Assembly (NCBI GenBank): GCA_012837285.1
Contig: DURJ01000114.1
Span: forward strand, 1-33,581
Direction of reading: 5' to 3'
DNA: 33,581 nucleotides
DNA from: Bacillota bacterium
Lineage (GTDB): Bacteria; Bacillota; DTU030; DUMP01
The stretch's first letter is position 1. Each line of letters opens with the position of its first letter. Shown piece by piece: positions 16,120 to 23,958 of the stretch. The notes beneath the pieces are model-generated. The model saw only the letters and a program-made list of their open reading frames with translations, did no database searches and had not been told where the DNA came from. The position numbers and the translations under genes were made by a program.

Positions 16120-16153
16120 AAAAGTCTTGACAGCAAAAACTGTCAAGACTTTT
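16120..16153. terminator. Bidirectional terminator between mgtE and tRNA-Lys
   Basis: AAAAGTCTTGACAG (16120-16133) pairs with CTGTCAAGACTTTT (16140-16153), loop CAAAAA. T-rich on the plus strand and also on the minus strand because of the A-rich 5' flank, it can serve both converging units. Confidence 0.8.
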
Positions 16154-16240
16154 GTTGCTAAGACATAAAAAAAACAGTCCGCTGCTGAATGTAAAAGCCA
16201 AGAAGAGAAGAGACTAAAATCCTGAAACCCTTGGTACAAG

Positions 16241-16316
16241 TGGTGGGCCATGCAGGGATCGAACCTGCGACACCCTGATTAAGAGTCAGGTGCTCTGCCA
16301 TCTGAGCTAATGGCCC
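16241..16316 (-). tRNA. tRNA-Lys (anticodon CTT)
   Basis: The minus strand folds as a 76-nt tRNA. Acceptor GGGCCAT pairs with ATGGCCC, followed by discriminator A and an encoded CCA. The D arm is GCTC/GAGC. The anticodon stem CCTGA/TCAGG encloses CTCTTAA, so the anticodon is CTT, reading AAG. The T arm is GCAGG/CCTGC with TTCGATC. It is a single tRNA gene with its own promoter. Confidence 0.96.
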
Positions 16317-16335
16317 ATTTGCTTTTGACATAAAA

Positions 16336-16364
16336 ATATTATCATAGAGCCTTGTGGCTGTCAA
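16336..16364 (-). promoter_or_regulatory. Promoter of tRNA-Lys
   Basis: On the minus strand TTGACA (plus 16359-16364), a 17-nt spacer and TAATAT (plus 16336-16341) lie about 20 nt before the tRNA 5' end at 16316. Confidence 0.75.
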
Positions 16365-16585
16365 CCATTTTTGGGTTTTAGGTGTGCGTCATGGGACAAG
16401 TGATGCAGGGGAAGATTACAGTACTAAGGCTGGCAAGAGAGTGAAACAAGAGAACAACCTAAAGCAGGGATTTACCCTTTAATGATGAATTACTAAGGCA
16501 GGTGAGCAGAAAAAGGCCTGCAGCAGCTCGTATAAGGAGTCGAGGTGACATAAACGAGTTGAACTAGCTAATGGAGGTTGATATC

Positions 16586-17062
16586 ATGGATGAACTTGAA
16601 GTCTTACAACTAGCAGGAATGATGGAAGACAGCGGTTATCGATTCTATTTGGAAGCGGCTAAACATGTAAAAAATGATAAGGTGCGGGAATTGGTTACTC
16701 ATTTGGCCAAAACAGAACTAGAACACAAGGAAGTATTTGACGGCCTATATGAAGAACTTCTGGCTGACAAGGGAAACTACGATGACAGCTACTTGTTTAA
16801 TGAAGAGGTGGAGAAGTTTTTCCGCCAGCTAGTTTCGGACGCGGTGTTTCCTGAGCCCGACGCTGTACCTATGATGGTGCAAAAGTTGAAAACAACGGAT
16901 GAGGTGCTGGATTTGGCCATTAAGGCTGAAAAGGCTTCGATTAGGTATTATGAAAAGCTAGCTCAAGAATCTCGTTTAGCCAAGACACGTAAGGTAGCCG
17001 AGAGGCTGATCAAGGAAGAAAAGACCCATATTGAAGACCTGCAAAATATGCGCGGCGCCTGA
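16586..17062 (+). CDS. Rubrerythrin-like ferritin-fold protein (no rubredoxin domain)
   Basis: A 158-residue four-helix ferritin-like protein. Metal-ligand patterns are TELEHKEVF (Glu-x-x-His) in the first half and KEEKTHIEDL (Glu-x-x-x-His/Glu-x-x-His type) in the second, with additional Glu in AGMMEDSGYRFY and AIKAEKASIRYY. No CxxC rubredoxin-type iron site is present. Such proteins usually carry a di-iron centre used in peroxide or oxygen defence in anaerobes, or store iron. ATG 16571 overlaps the ribosome site GGAGG, so ATG 16586 is chosen. It is single-gene, ending at a terminator. Confidence 0.85.
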   Translation: MDELEVLQLAGMMEDSGYRFYLEAAKHVKNDKVRELVTHLAKTELEHKEVFDGLYEELLADKGNYDDSYLFNEEVEKFFRQLVSDAVFPEPDAVPMMVQKLKTTDEVLDLAIKAEKASIRYYEKLAQESRLAKTRKVAERLIKEEKTHIEDLQNMRGA

Positions 17063-17107
17063 TTGAAGTCGGAGCTGACGCAGTTCATAACTCCCTACAG
17101 TAACGGA

Positions 17108-17140
17108 AGGCTGTCCCAATGAGTTAACTTGGGACAGCCT
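17108..17140. terminator. Convergent terminator hairpin
   Basis: AGGCTGTCCCAA (17108-17119) pairs with TTGGGACAGCCT (17129-17140), loop of 9 nt. It lies between the rubrerythrin-like gene and the converging stalk-domain gene. The T-tract is poor, but placement supports termination from both sides. Confidence 0.7.
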
Positions 17141-17158
17141 CCTTGTTGGCAGATCAAG

Positions 17159-18088
17159 TTACTTCAGGATGCGGACTGACGCTGCGGCAGCTTGGGCTGG
17201 GTAGGACTCCAGCATAGGGCCTGAAAGCTCGACGTTTACCTTTTGGCCGACTTTAAGGTCAGAGACTACGCCAGCATGGTCTTTGCCGGATTGTTCTATT
17301 GCTATCTGGGTGTTCTCACCTAGGGTAATCCAAACGAGAAGCGGCTCACCGTTTGACATGGGGGCACCTTGCAGAAGAAAGCGAGTCTTTTCGCCGGGTT
17401 CCATTTCTTTGACGGTGCCGGTGAGGCTAGGAAGTGGAATATCAGGTTTGGAAGCTGGTGGGAGATGTACTTCCGAAATTTGGGCAATGAACCAGTTCTC
17501 TTCATACTGTTTTACCAAAAGCGTGGCCATGGTGGAGCCGGCATCTCCGGTAGAAGTCATGAGTGCCAACTGTACTTGGTATTCCCAGTTGCCATCGGGA
17601 GTCTGAGTCTGCTTTGCAATGTTATAGCTTTCGACCCACGGGCTGGACACGCCTGTTACCCAACCCATGGACTCATATTCGTCCTGCTTTTGCTTCCGAA
17701 GTTCCGGTGACAGCACGGCGAACTGAAGAGCTCCGTTGCGCATCTTTACGCCTTTGGCCCATGCTTCGGCGGCTTGCTCCGGGGTTTTCGGTGCCAGTGC
17801 TTGTTGTAGCAGGTTAATCTGGCGTTCTAGGGATGTTTGTGGCGAGGTAGATTGCGGGGCATCAATTTTTACGCTCCGGGTTTTCTCATCCCAGTCAACG
17901 TTGGCTCCCAGCGCCTGCGCCACCCAGCGAATGGGAACAAGCACCCGGCCGTTGTTAACCTGAGGCGAGACATCGGTATCTACTGCTGTACCATTGACAA
18001 GAAGCTTGATCGGCGAGGCGGCCCAAACTTGAGCTCCAAGACAAGTAAATAGCAACAATGCTACTATTACTAAGGACCATTTTTTCAT
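17159..18088 (-). CDS. Secreted copper-amine-oxidase-N (stalk) domain protein
   Basis: A 309-residue exported protein. A signal peptide covers residues about 1-23 (KKWSLVIVALLLFTCLGAQV, then WA|A). A copper amine oxidase N-terminal-like domain follows at about 28-75 (LLVNGTAVDTDVSPQVNNGR, then PIRWVAQALGANVDWDEKTR). This domain is common in extracytoplasmic proteins of Clostridia and does not imply oxidase activity. The remainder (about 90-225) has a WAKGVKMRNGALQFAVLSPE segment seen in stalk-domain proteins, then an OB-like C-terminal region (TGTVKEMEPGEKTRFLL). A ribosome site GGAGGG precedes the ATG on the minus strand. It probably acts at the cell surface; its specific function is unknown. 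Confidence 0.8.
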   Translation of the reverse strand: MKKWSLVIVALLLFTCLGAQVWAASPIKLLVNGTAVDTDVSPQVNNGRVLVPIRWVAQALGANVDWDEKTRSVKIDAPQSTSPQTSLERQINLLQQALAPKTPEQAAEAWAKGVKMRNGALQFAVLSPELRKQKQDEYESMGWVTGVSSPWVESYNIAKQTQTPDGNWEYQVQLALMTSTGDAGSTMATLLVKQYEENWFIAQISEVHLPPASKPDIPLPSLTGTVKEMEPGEKTRFLLQGAPMSNGEPLLVWITLGENTQIAIEQSGKDHAGVVSDLKVGQKVNVELSGPMLESYPAQAAAASVRILK

Positions 18089-18416
18089 GTTAACCCTCCT
18101 GGCTTATGTAAGTTTTAACAAGCATTGGGTGATTAGTTACTAACCGATCCGATTGTTAAAAACCAGCCCCCTTTTATACCGCGGTTACTGGTATAGATGT
18201 TATACTCTATATTTTGTTCCTAAAAACTTGCATATGACGTTACGTCACCCTTTACCATAGGAAATGAAAGGGGGGACCAGCAGCCCTAGTGAGTTGTTGT
18301 TCATTGGGGCACGGGCCGGGACAGAGCCCGGCCCCGACGTGCGGGCCTGTGTGATTTAGGCCTTTGCGTAGGAGTGGGCCACTGTGCCCACCCGTAATGC
18401 AGAACAGGGTAGGAAT
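18089..18416. other. 328-nt intergenic region with palindromes
   Basis: The region lies upstream of the minus-strand stalk-domain gene and downstream of the minus-strand ABC-F gene. It contains an odd 13-nt palindrome TGACGTTACGTCA (18235-18247), an inverted repeat GTATA-GATGT-TATAC near 18191-18205, and a GC-rich hairpin GGGCCGGG/CCCGGCCC (18313-18334). A second hairpin GTGGGC/GCCCAC lies at 18374-18391. The last two are candidates for ABC-F termination but lack T-tracts. No gene is seen. Confidence 0.5.
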
Positions 18417-20096
18417 TTATCCGCGCAAAGTCTGTAATTGGCGGCTTACTTGAATAAACTCTTGTGTTAACTGTTCTTTTTCATCCGGGGGAGGATCGGC
18501 CAGGGCAGCCGAGAGTTGGGCCAGGCGAGTTTCTAGAAGTAAGCGCTGAGAAGCGATATCAGCTTTCTCCCGGCTAGTGCGTGACTGCTGAAACTGTTCA
18601 TACCCTCCGGAAAAGACTTCGAGATGGCCGTTGTGTAATGAAAATACTCTGTTGGCGAGGCGCCTTAGAAGATAACGATCGTGGGAAACCACAAGTAAGG
18701 TACCGGTATAAGACTCCAGAGCGTCTTCAACTCGCTCGCGCGAGGGGATATCCAGCCCGTTGGTAGGTTCGTCTAACACCAGTAGATCGGGAGCGCTAAG
18801 GAGAATCTTGGCGATGGCCAGACGCACCTTTTCGCCTCCTGAAAGAACGGCCACTTTTTTGTATACAGTGTCGCCAGAGAAAAGCAGGCAGCCTAAAAGT
18901 GTGCGGGCGTAGGCTTGATCCGGAGCCCGGTTACCGCCGGTAGCTTCTTCCAGGACTGTATTGGAGGGATCCAAATGTTCCAGTTCTTGGGTCATGTAGG
19001 AGACGTTTACCGGAGCCCGGTAGACAGTTCCCTCGGTAGGTTCTAATTGTCCGAGAAGAAGCTGAAGAAGGGTTGTTTTGCCGGAACCATTGGGACCGAT
19101 CAGGGCTACCCGGTCACCCCGCTGAATAAAAAAGTCGATATGGCGAAACAGCCAATGCTTTTGGTCAAAAGTAAAGCCAAGGTTTTGAGCCAGGATCAGA
19201 TTGCGTCCTACCTTGCCTGTGTTATCGAGACTTAGGTTAATAGTAGCTGGTTCTCGCGGTTTTTCTTTTTCTATTTTCTTCAGTCGGCGCTCCATGACTT
19301 TGGCCGTACGCATATGGGCTTTGGCTTTACTTCGATACTCGTATTTTTTCATCTTTAGTTCCCGGGGCAGCTTCTTGTGCATGTTATGGGCCGCCATTGC
19401 CCACTGGGTCTGGCGTCTAATGGACTCTTCTAACCGTTTCTTTTCTTTTACATATTGCCGGTACTCTAAGTGGGCCCGTTCTTGTTCGGCCCGTTTTTGC
19501 TTAGCATAAGCAGTGTAGTTACCGGAATAGCTTTGCACCTGGCCGTGCTCCATTTCCAGGATGCGGTCCGCGACTTTGTCCAGAAAATAGCGGTCATGGC
19601 TAACCATAAGCCCTGTTCCTCGATATTGAGACAATACATTTTCCAGCCACTCAAGGCCTTCTCGGTCCAGGTGGTTAGTGGGTTCGTCCAGGAGCAGGAC
19701 CTGTGGCCTTTTGGCTAAGGCATGGGCTAAAGCGGCCCGGGTTTTCTCGCCTCCGGAAAGGGTACCTGCGGGCCGTCCGAGTAGGTGATGGTTGATCTTA
19801 CACTCAGCTAAAAGTGCAGGAGGAATAGGACCTAGTTGTTCACCTAGGGGCGAGCTGGGATCAAACCGATCTTCTTGGCTGAGATATCCCAGAGAAAGCC
19901 CGTTATGGGCCCAATCGATGTTGCCTTCATCAGGTGCCAGCTCTCCGGCTATAATTTCCATTAAAGTGCTTTTGCCGCAACCGTTAGCCCCTACTAATGC
20001 AACTTTTTCCCCGTCTTTTAGCTCAAATGTTACGTTAGATAAAACGGAAACAGCACCAAAATCTTTAACTACTTTGTTTACATGAAGAATAACCAT
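18417..20096 (-). CDS. ABC-F family ATPase
   Basis: A 559-residue soluble protein with two ABC ATPase domains in one chain and no membrane segments, the ABC-F layout. The first domain has Walker A GANGCGKST (36-44), signature LSGGEK and LLLDEPTNHLD; the second has GPNGSGKTT, LSGGEK and LVLDEPTNGLD. A charged linker rich in Lys/Arg/Glu separates them. A short coiled-coil-like tail ends the protein. Family members act on the ribosome, rescuing stalled complexes or protecting against antibiotics. The ATG at 20096 follows AAGGAGG with correct spacing, and an upstream in-frame ATG at 20123 is less likely. A leader hairpin suggests regulated expression. Whether it confers resistance cannot be told. 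Confidence 0.9.
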   Translation of the reverse strand: MVILHVNKVVKDFGAVSVLSNVTFELKDGEKVALVGANGCGKSTLMEIIAGELAPDEGNIDWAHNGLSLGYLSQEDRFDPSSPLGEQLGPIPPALLAECKINHHLLGRPAGTLSGGEKTRAALAHALAKRPQVLLLDEPTNHLDREGLEWLENVLSQYRGTGLMVSHDRYFLDKVADRILEMEHGQVQSYSGNYTAYAKQKRAEQERAHLEYRQYVKEKKRLEESIRRQTQWAMAAHNMHKKLPRELKMKKYEYRSKAKAHMRTAKVMERRLKKIEKEKPREPATINLSLDNTGKVGRNLILAQNLGFTFDQKHWLFRHIDFFIQRGDRVALIGPNGSGKTTLLQLLLGQLEPTEGTVYRAPVNVSYMTQELEHLDPSNTVLEEATGGNRAPDQAYARTLLGCLLFSGDTVYKKVAVLSGGEKVRLAIAKILLSAPDLLVLDEPTNGLDIPSRERVEDALESYTGTLLVVSHDRYLLRRLANRVFSLHNGHLEVFSGGYEQFQQSRTSREKADIASQRLLLETRLAQLSAALADPPPDEKEQLTQEFIQVSRQLQTLRG

Positions 20097-20139
20097 GGAA
20101 TGCCTCCTTCTTGCCGGATGCATTCTCGCCAGGGTGCAT

Positions 20140-20164
20140 AAAAGCCACGGATTTAGCCCGTGGC
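20140..20164 (-). terminator. Leader attenuator-like terminator upstream of the ABC-F gene
   Basis: On the minus strand GCCACGG (plus 20158-20164) and CCGTGGC (plus 20144-20150) form a 7-bp stem with loop GCTAAAT, followed at once by TTTT (plus 20140-20143). It lies about 45-70 nt before the ABC-F start codon, so if transcribed from further upstream it would act as an attenuator. Confidence 0.6.
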
Positions 20165-20531
20165 CTAGTGCTCTAATCCAGACACATTATAAACATGAGG
20201 GTAGTAATTGCACCTCGTACCCTCAACGTAACAAAACCGAACTCATTTTAGGAAATAGAGAACACTAAAGCAACGCCCGTCGGCGGGACCGGCTTAACTG
20301 TTGTGGCTCCTTTTGGAACCACTTTATGAAATTACAGTCAGTTACCAGTCACCATGCGCATGCTTTAGTACCTCCGCCTTCTCGGCCCTGTAATGGGTTC
20401 CAATATGAGTCTACCATAAATAGGGTAGCTTCACAATAGAAGTGGAAGTTGAAAAGCCCCAGGGAACTTTTTGGCCTGTATTCTCGTCTAACTACATTAA
20501 AGTCGGAGCACTTTGTTGGGAGGCAGGAAAA
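20165..20531. other. Divergent intergenic region
   Basis: It lies between the ABC-F gene (minus) and the lipoprotein gene (plus). It contains a minus-strand TATAAT (plus 20186-20191) without a good -35. A 7-bp inverted repeat GAGGGTA...TACCCTC spans about 20197-20223. A hairpin GTGG...CCAC near 20303-20322 exposes AAAAGGAG in its minus-strand loop. No gene is seen. The plus-strand promoter of the lipoprotein gene is not obvious. Confidence 0.4.
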
Positions 20532-21638
20532 GTGAGCAAGAAACTGGTGTGGGCGGGTGTAATTATTCTCGGGTTGTGTCTTCTGGTTAGCGGGTGTGTC
20601 GCTCAAGCAACTGAAGATGACAAACCAGTACCGAAGGCCGAAGTTGGTTCTATTGTTTCCGCTCACATGGTAGATGATCAGACAGGCTGGCTGCTTACAG
20701 AAACGTCCGCCTTCAAGACTCACGATGGCGGTCTTAAGTGGACAGACGTTACGCCAGCATCTTTTGTGGGTGTCAGTGATATTAAAGCTGGCTTTATTGA
20801 TGACATAACAGGTTGCATTGCTTTGTTTAAGGAGAATGCTTCAAACTTGGAAATGCTAAAAACCGGTGACGGGGGTCAAACGTGGACTACCTTTAGTATT
20901 GAATCCCGGGAGGGGCAGATGGTGCCTTGGCCGGCGGCGCTTACTTTTACCGATAGCGACCATGGTTGGCTGGTGACCAGCTACGGCGTGGCTATGGGGT
21001 CAAACTGGGTAGATGTTTATGTTACCAAAGACGGAGGCCAATCGTGGCAGCTGGCCGCCAGCGGCAACCCCACCAGCAGCCGGTTTAGCGGGCTACCCCT
21101 AGGTGGCCTCAAGACGGGACTAGGCGTTGCTAACAGCCAAAAAGCTTGGCTAACGGGGTTTTCTTATGCTGATGGGGTTTGGCTGTATAATACGGGCGAT
21201 GGCGGCCAAAATTGGCGCCCGGTAAAATTACCTGTAGATCCTACCTACAGTACAGAGGGTGGGTCAGCACCATCATGGCCACCGCTGTTCGTAGACGACC
21301 ATAATGGCTTTCTTCCGGTTACATTTGGTGGCAACGGCTTTGCTGTTTTCTATCGTACTCGTGACGGGGGCAACACCTGGGAGCCAACAGTTCCTGTGCC
21401 AGTAGTAGAGCACCAACCGGTATGGAGTTTTGCAGACAGTGAACATGGCTTTGTGGCTGATGGCAATAAGCTGTACGCAACCGGCAATGGTGGTCAATCT
21501 TGGCCGTCCATGGATCTTGAATTGACCGATGTTACCCAGTTGAACTTTATTACTGCTGAGAAGGGTTGGGCCGTGGCAGAGGGGAAACTATTTAAGACTG
21601 CCAACGGTGGTCGGACTTGGGTACAAGTTACCAAGTAG
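20532..21638 (+). CDS. Lipoprotein with Asp-box (BNR/YCF48-like) repeats
   Basis: A 368-residue predicted lipoprotein. A hydrophobic signal ends in lipobox LVSGC, placing the lipidated Cys at residue 22. Repeated Asp-box motifs follow: GDGGQTW, KDGGQSW, GDGGQNW, RDGGNTW, GNGGQSW and ANGGRTW. These mark a beta-propeller of the BNR/YCF48/sortilin-like type. The GTG start at 20532 is chosen because GGGAGG lies 8 nt upstream and the signal peptide begins there; a longer frame from 20442 would place residues before the signal. Such propellers often bind proteins or sugars at the surface. A catalytic role is not shown. Confidence 0.82.
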   Translation: MSKKLVWAGVIILGLCLLVSGCVAQATEDDKPVPKAEVGSIVSAHMVDDQTGWLLTETSAFKTHDGGLKWTDVTPASFVGVSDIKAGFIDDITGCIALFKENASNLEMLKTGDGGQTWTTFSIESREGQMVPWPAALTFTDSDHGWLVTSYGVAMGSNWVDVYVTKDGGQSWQLAASGNPTSSRFSGLPLGGLKTGLGVANSQKAWLTGFSYADGVWLYNTGDGGQNWRPVKLPVDPTYSTEGGSAPSWPPLFVDDHNGFLPVTFGGNGFAVFYRTRDGGNTWEPTVPVPVVEHQPVWSFADSEHGFVADGNKLYATGNGGQSWPSMDLELTDVTQLNFITAEKGWAVAEGKLFKTANGGRTWVQVTK

Positions 21639-21687
21639 TTGTGGATGTAGGAGAATTTATAGCAAAACTAAAGCTTCTGTAGCTAAG

Positions 21688-21710
21688 AGCCGCCTGCCCA
21701 GGCGGCTTTT
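21688..21710 (+). terminator. Terminator after the lipoprotein gene
   Basis: AGCCGCC (21688-21694) pairs with GGCGGCT (21701-21707), followed by TTT. It lies before the converging YbaK-type gene. Confidence 0.75.
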
Positions 21711-21742
21711 GGCTGGGGCGGGCCTAATGGAGCCCCATGCGT

Positions 21743-22207
21743 TTATTTACGAACTCTTACTATAGTACCGTTGTTGGCGGCAATTAGCTTGTCCGGGGCG
21801 ATGCGGACCAAAGAATTGTCTGACCCGCCGCCGGTATAGACCACGTCCTTTTCCAGCACTTTTGGGTCGATTAAGAACCGAGCCTTGTAGCCGAACGAAG
21901 GTACGCCACCACAGGGATAGCCTGACTTAGCCAGGATCTGCTCGGGGGTAGCTACCTTTGGGGGAGCGATACCCAGGGCTTTTCCCACCCGCTTGGTGCT
22001 GACCCGGTCTTCACCTTTAACAATGGCTACAATTAGATTGCCGTCGGCATCGATCAAACAGATGTTTTTCACAAAGTCTTCCGGTTTAACCTGAGCTGCT
22101 TGAGCGGCTTCTTCCACCGAGTGACAGGACTGTTGGAAAACCAAATGATCGGCCTCGATGCTACCACTGATAATGTAATTTTTTAATTCTTGAGCATACC
22201 GGTCCAA
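21743..22207 (-). CDS. YbaK/EbsC-type aminoacyl-tRNA deacylase
   Basis: A 154-residue protein covering the whole YbaK/ProX domain. Motifs include VKNICLIDADGNLIVAIVKG, STKRVGKALG, a glycine-rich SGYPCGGVPSFGY near residues 113-125, and DNSLVRIAPDKL. The family hydrolyses mischarged aminoacyl-tRNAs, such as Cys- or Ala-tRNA(Pro), in trans. The start is preceded on the minus strand by GGAGGACGG. It is divergent from the glycine cleavage operon, so the two share an upstream region. The exact tRNA substrate is not predictable. Confidence 0.86.
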   Translation of the reverse strand: MDRYAQELKNYIISGSIEADHLVFQQSCHSVEEAAQAAQVKPEDFVKNICLIDADGNLIVAIVKGEDRVSTKRVGKALGIAPPKVATPEQILAKSGYPCGGVPSFGYKARFLIDPKVLEKDVVYTGGGSDNSLVRIAPDKLIAANNGTIVRVRK

Positions 22208-22288
22208 AATACCCGTCCTCCTTTACTTCGTTTATTTTGGAACCTAATTGACAACAGGAGCTTTAATGCTCAGAGTGCGTAAGTGGTA

Positions 22289-22319
22289 TTGACCAAGTTA
22301 ATTAGTCAACTTTGGTCAA
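22289..22319. promoter_or_regulatory. Operator-like inverted repeat in the divergent ybaK-gcvT region
   Basis: TTGACCAA (22289-22296) and TTGGTCAA (22312-22319) form a perfect inverted repeat. GTT and AAC extend it inward, with one unpaired T on the 3' side. It lies in an AT-rich 259-nt gap. It could be a repressor site or an mRNA hairpin. No glycine riboswitch motif was found here. Confidence 0.5.
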
Positions 22320-22413
22320 ACATAAAATTATTTTAATTCCAATATCAGACTCGTTAACGAAATAACATATTATTTTATTGCTTATTACCCCCAATTATGA
22401 TAAGCTCAATTCA

Positions 22414-22419
22414 TATAAT
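22414..22419 (+). promoter_or_regulatory. Candidate -10 element of the gcv operon
   Basis: A perfect TATAAT lies 48 nt before the gcvT start. The -35 region (CCAATT at 17-nt spacing) is poor, so an activator or another sigma contact may be needed. Confidence 0.35.
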
Positions 22420-22466
22420 ACTCACATTTATGTGCGTCACCTTATTATAACGAAAGGGGGGCACCC

Positions 22467-23567
22467 ATGGCTAACCTAAAGCGCACGCCTTTGTTCGAAA
22501 TCCATCGGCAGTTGGGCGGTAAAATGGTACCGTTTGCCGGTTGGGAAATGCCGGTTCAGTACTCTGGCATTATCGACGAAACCAAGGCGACGCGTACCAA
22601 AGCAACTTTGTTCGATATTTCCCATATGGGACAGATTCTGGTTACCGGTTCCGATGCTGGGCAGTTTCTCCAGCACATGGTTACCAATGATGTAGCCAGG
22701 CTAAGAGACAACCAGGCCCAGTATGCATTCTTATGTAGGGAACACGGCGGTACTGTGGACGACATTTTAGTTTATCGGCTTACAGACAGCAGGTACCTGT
22801 TGGTAGTCAACGCCGCTAATGCCGATAAAGATTTCGATTGGCTAACCGAACAGAGACAGGGCAACGTACAGGTAGACAACTTGTGTGCAGTTGAAGGACA
22901 GCTGGCTCTGCAAGGACCGGCAGCGATTGAAGTATTGAGCAAACTAACTGAAGCAGACCTGGGTAGCATCAAATATTTTCGGTTTCTACCGGAGGTGGAG
23001 GTTGCAGGGGTAAAGTGCCTGGTCTCCCGGACAGGCTATACCGGCGAAGACGGTTTTGAAATCTATTCCGGCCGCAAGCACCTGGCCCTGCTTTGGGAAG
23101 CACTTCTGGATGCGGGTAAGACTGTCGGACTTATTCCGGCGGGATTAGGTGCCCGCGATGTGCTTCGCTTAGAAGCTGGACTGCCTTTATACGGTCACGA
23201 ACTGGATGAAGACATTACTCCGCTGGAAGCGGGACAGGATTTCTTCATTAAGTTGGGTAAAGAGGAGGACTTTATCGGTAAAGCTGCCCTGCAGGAACAG
23301 GTAAGCGCCGGGTTGACACGGCAACTGGTAGGGTTTGAAACCCTAGAGCGGGTTATTCCTCGTAGCGGCTATGATATTTACCATCAGGGTGATAAGATGG
23401 GACAAGTAACTTCCGGATCTTTTTCGCCCACACTGGGTAAGGTTATAGGGTTTGGTTTCGTCAAGCCTAAGTGGAGTACCACCGGCACTCAAATAGAAAT
23501 CCAAGTTCGGGGCCGCATGGCCAAGGCTCAGGTTGTTCCACTACCATTTTACCGGAGGGAGAAATAA
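22467..23567 (+). CDS. gcvT: Glycine cleavage system T protein (aminomethyltransferase)
   Basis: A 366-residue aminomethyltransferase. It transfers the methylene group from aminomethyl-lipoyl-H protein to tetrahydrofolate and releases ammonia. Family landmarks are the N-terminal LKRTPLFEIHRQLGGKMVPF, GWEMPVQY, DISHMGQILV, SRTGYTGEDGFEIY, and the C-terminal barrel with GQVTSGSFSPTLGK. Length matches the family. The ATG follows AAAGGGGGG. It is first in a four-gene operon, and its stop overlaps the gcvH start (TAATG). Confidence 0.97.
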   Translation: MANLKRTPLFEIHRQLGGKMVPFAGWEMPVQYSGIIDETKATRTKATLFDISHMGQILVTGSDAGQFLQHMVTNDVARLRDNQAQYAFLCREHGGTVDDILVYRLTDSRYLLVVNAANADKDFDWLTEQRQGNVQVDNLCAVEGQLALQGPAAIEVLSKLTEADLGSIKYFRFLPEVEVAGVKCLVSRTGYTGEDGFEIYSGRKHLALLWEALLDAGKTVGLIPAGLGARDVLRLEAGLPLYGHELDEDITPLEAGQDFFIKLGKEEDFIGKAALQEQVSAGLTRQLVGFETLERVIPRSGYDIYHQGDKMGQVTSGSFSPTLGKVIGFGFVKPKWSTTGTQIEIQVRGRMAKAQVVPLPFYRREK

Positions 23568-23956
23568 TGTCAAAAATACCGGAAAAACTACTCTATTTAG
23601 AAACCCACGAATGGGTGCGGTTCGAAAACGAGAAGGCCTATGTAGGCATCACTGATTATGCCCAGGATCAGTTGGGTGACGTGGTTTTCGTTGAGCTTCC
23701 GGCGGTGGGAGAGGAGTTTCAAGCGAAAAGCGGCATTGCCGTGGTAGAGTCAGTTAAGGCTGCATCAGATATTTATGCTCCGATTTCAGGGACTGTAGTT
23801 GAAGTAAACGAAGCCTTGGAGGATAATCCGCAGCTTGTTAACGAGGACCCCTACGGCGAAGGGTGGATGGTGGTTCTTACCGTTGACAATGAGGAAGAAA
23901 TAAAGGCGCTCTTGTCGGCTGAGGACTATGGCAAGATTTTGGAAGAGGAGGCCTAA
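23567..23956 (+). CDS. gcvH: Glycine cleavage system H protein
   Basis: A 129-residue lipoyl carrier protein. The lipoylated lysine is K64 in VVESVKAASDIYAP. The fold-defining HEWV near the N-terminus and NEDPYGEGWM near the C-terminus are present. It carries the aminomethyl arm between the P, T and L proteins. The ATG at 23567 overlaps the gcvT stop by one base and is preceded by GGAGGGA. A longer frame from 23471 lies within gcvT and is rejected. Confidence 0.97.
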   Translation: MSKIPEKLLYLETHEWVRFENEKAYVGITDYAQDQLGDVVFVELPAVGEEFQAKSGIAVVESVKAASDIYAPISGTVVEVNEALEDNPQLVNEDPYGEGWMVVLTVDNEEEIKALLSAEDYGKILEEEA

Positions 23957-23958
23957 GG

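Noticed and set aside
16158-16364. Minus-strand reading frame of 68 codons across the tRNA
   Set aside because: It reads through the tRNA-Lys gene and its residues are the usual tRNA-derived false peptide.
20165-20345. T-box or cobalamin riboswitch in the ABC-F leader
   Set aside because: Short matches such as GCCGGTCCCGCC exist, but the conserved blocks are not in the right order.
22208-22466. Glycine riboswitch before gcvT
   Set aside because: The expected conserved aptamer blocks were not seen in this AT-rich gap.
23471-23566. Upstream extension of gcvH
   Set aside because: It lies inside gcvT in another frame; the H-protein homology begins at ATG 23567 with its own ribosome site.
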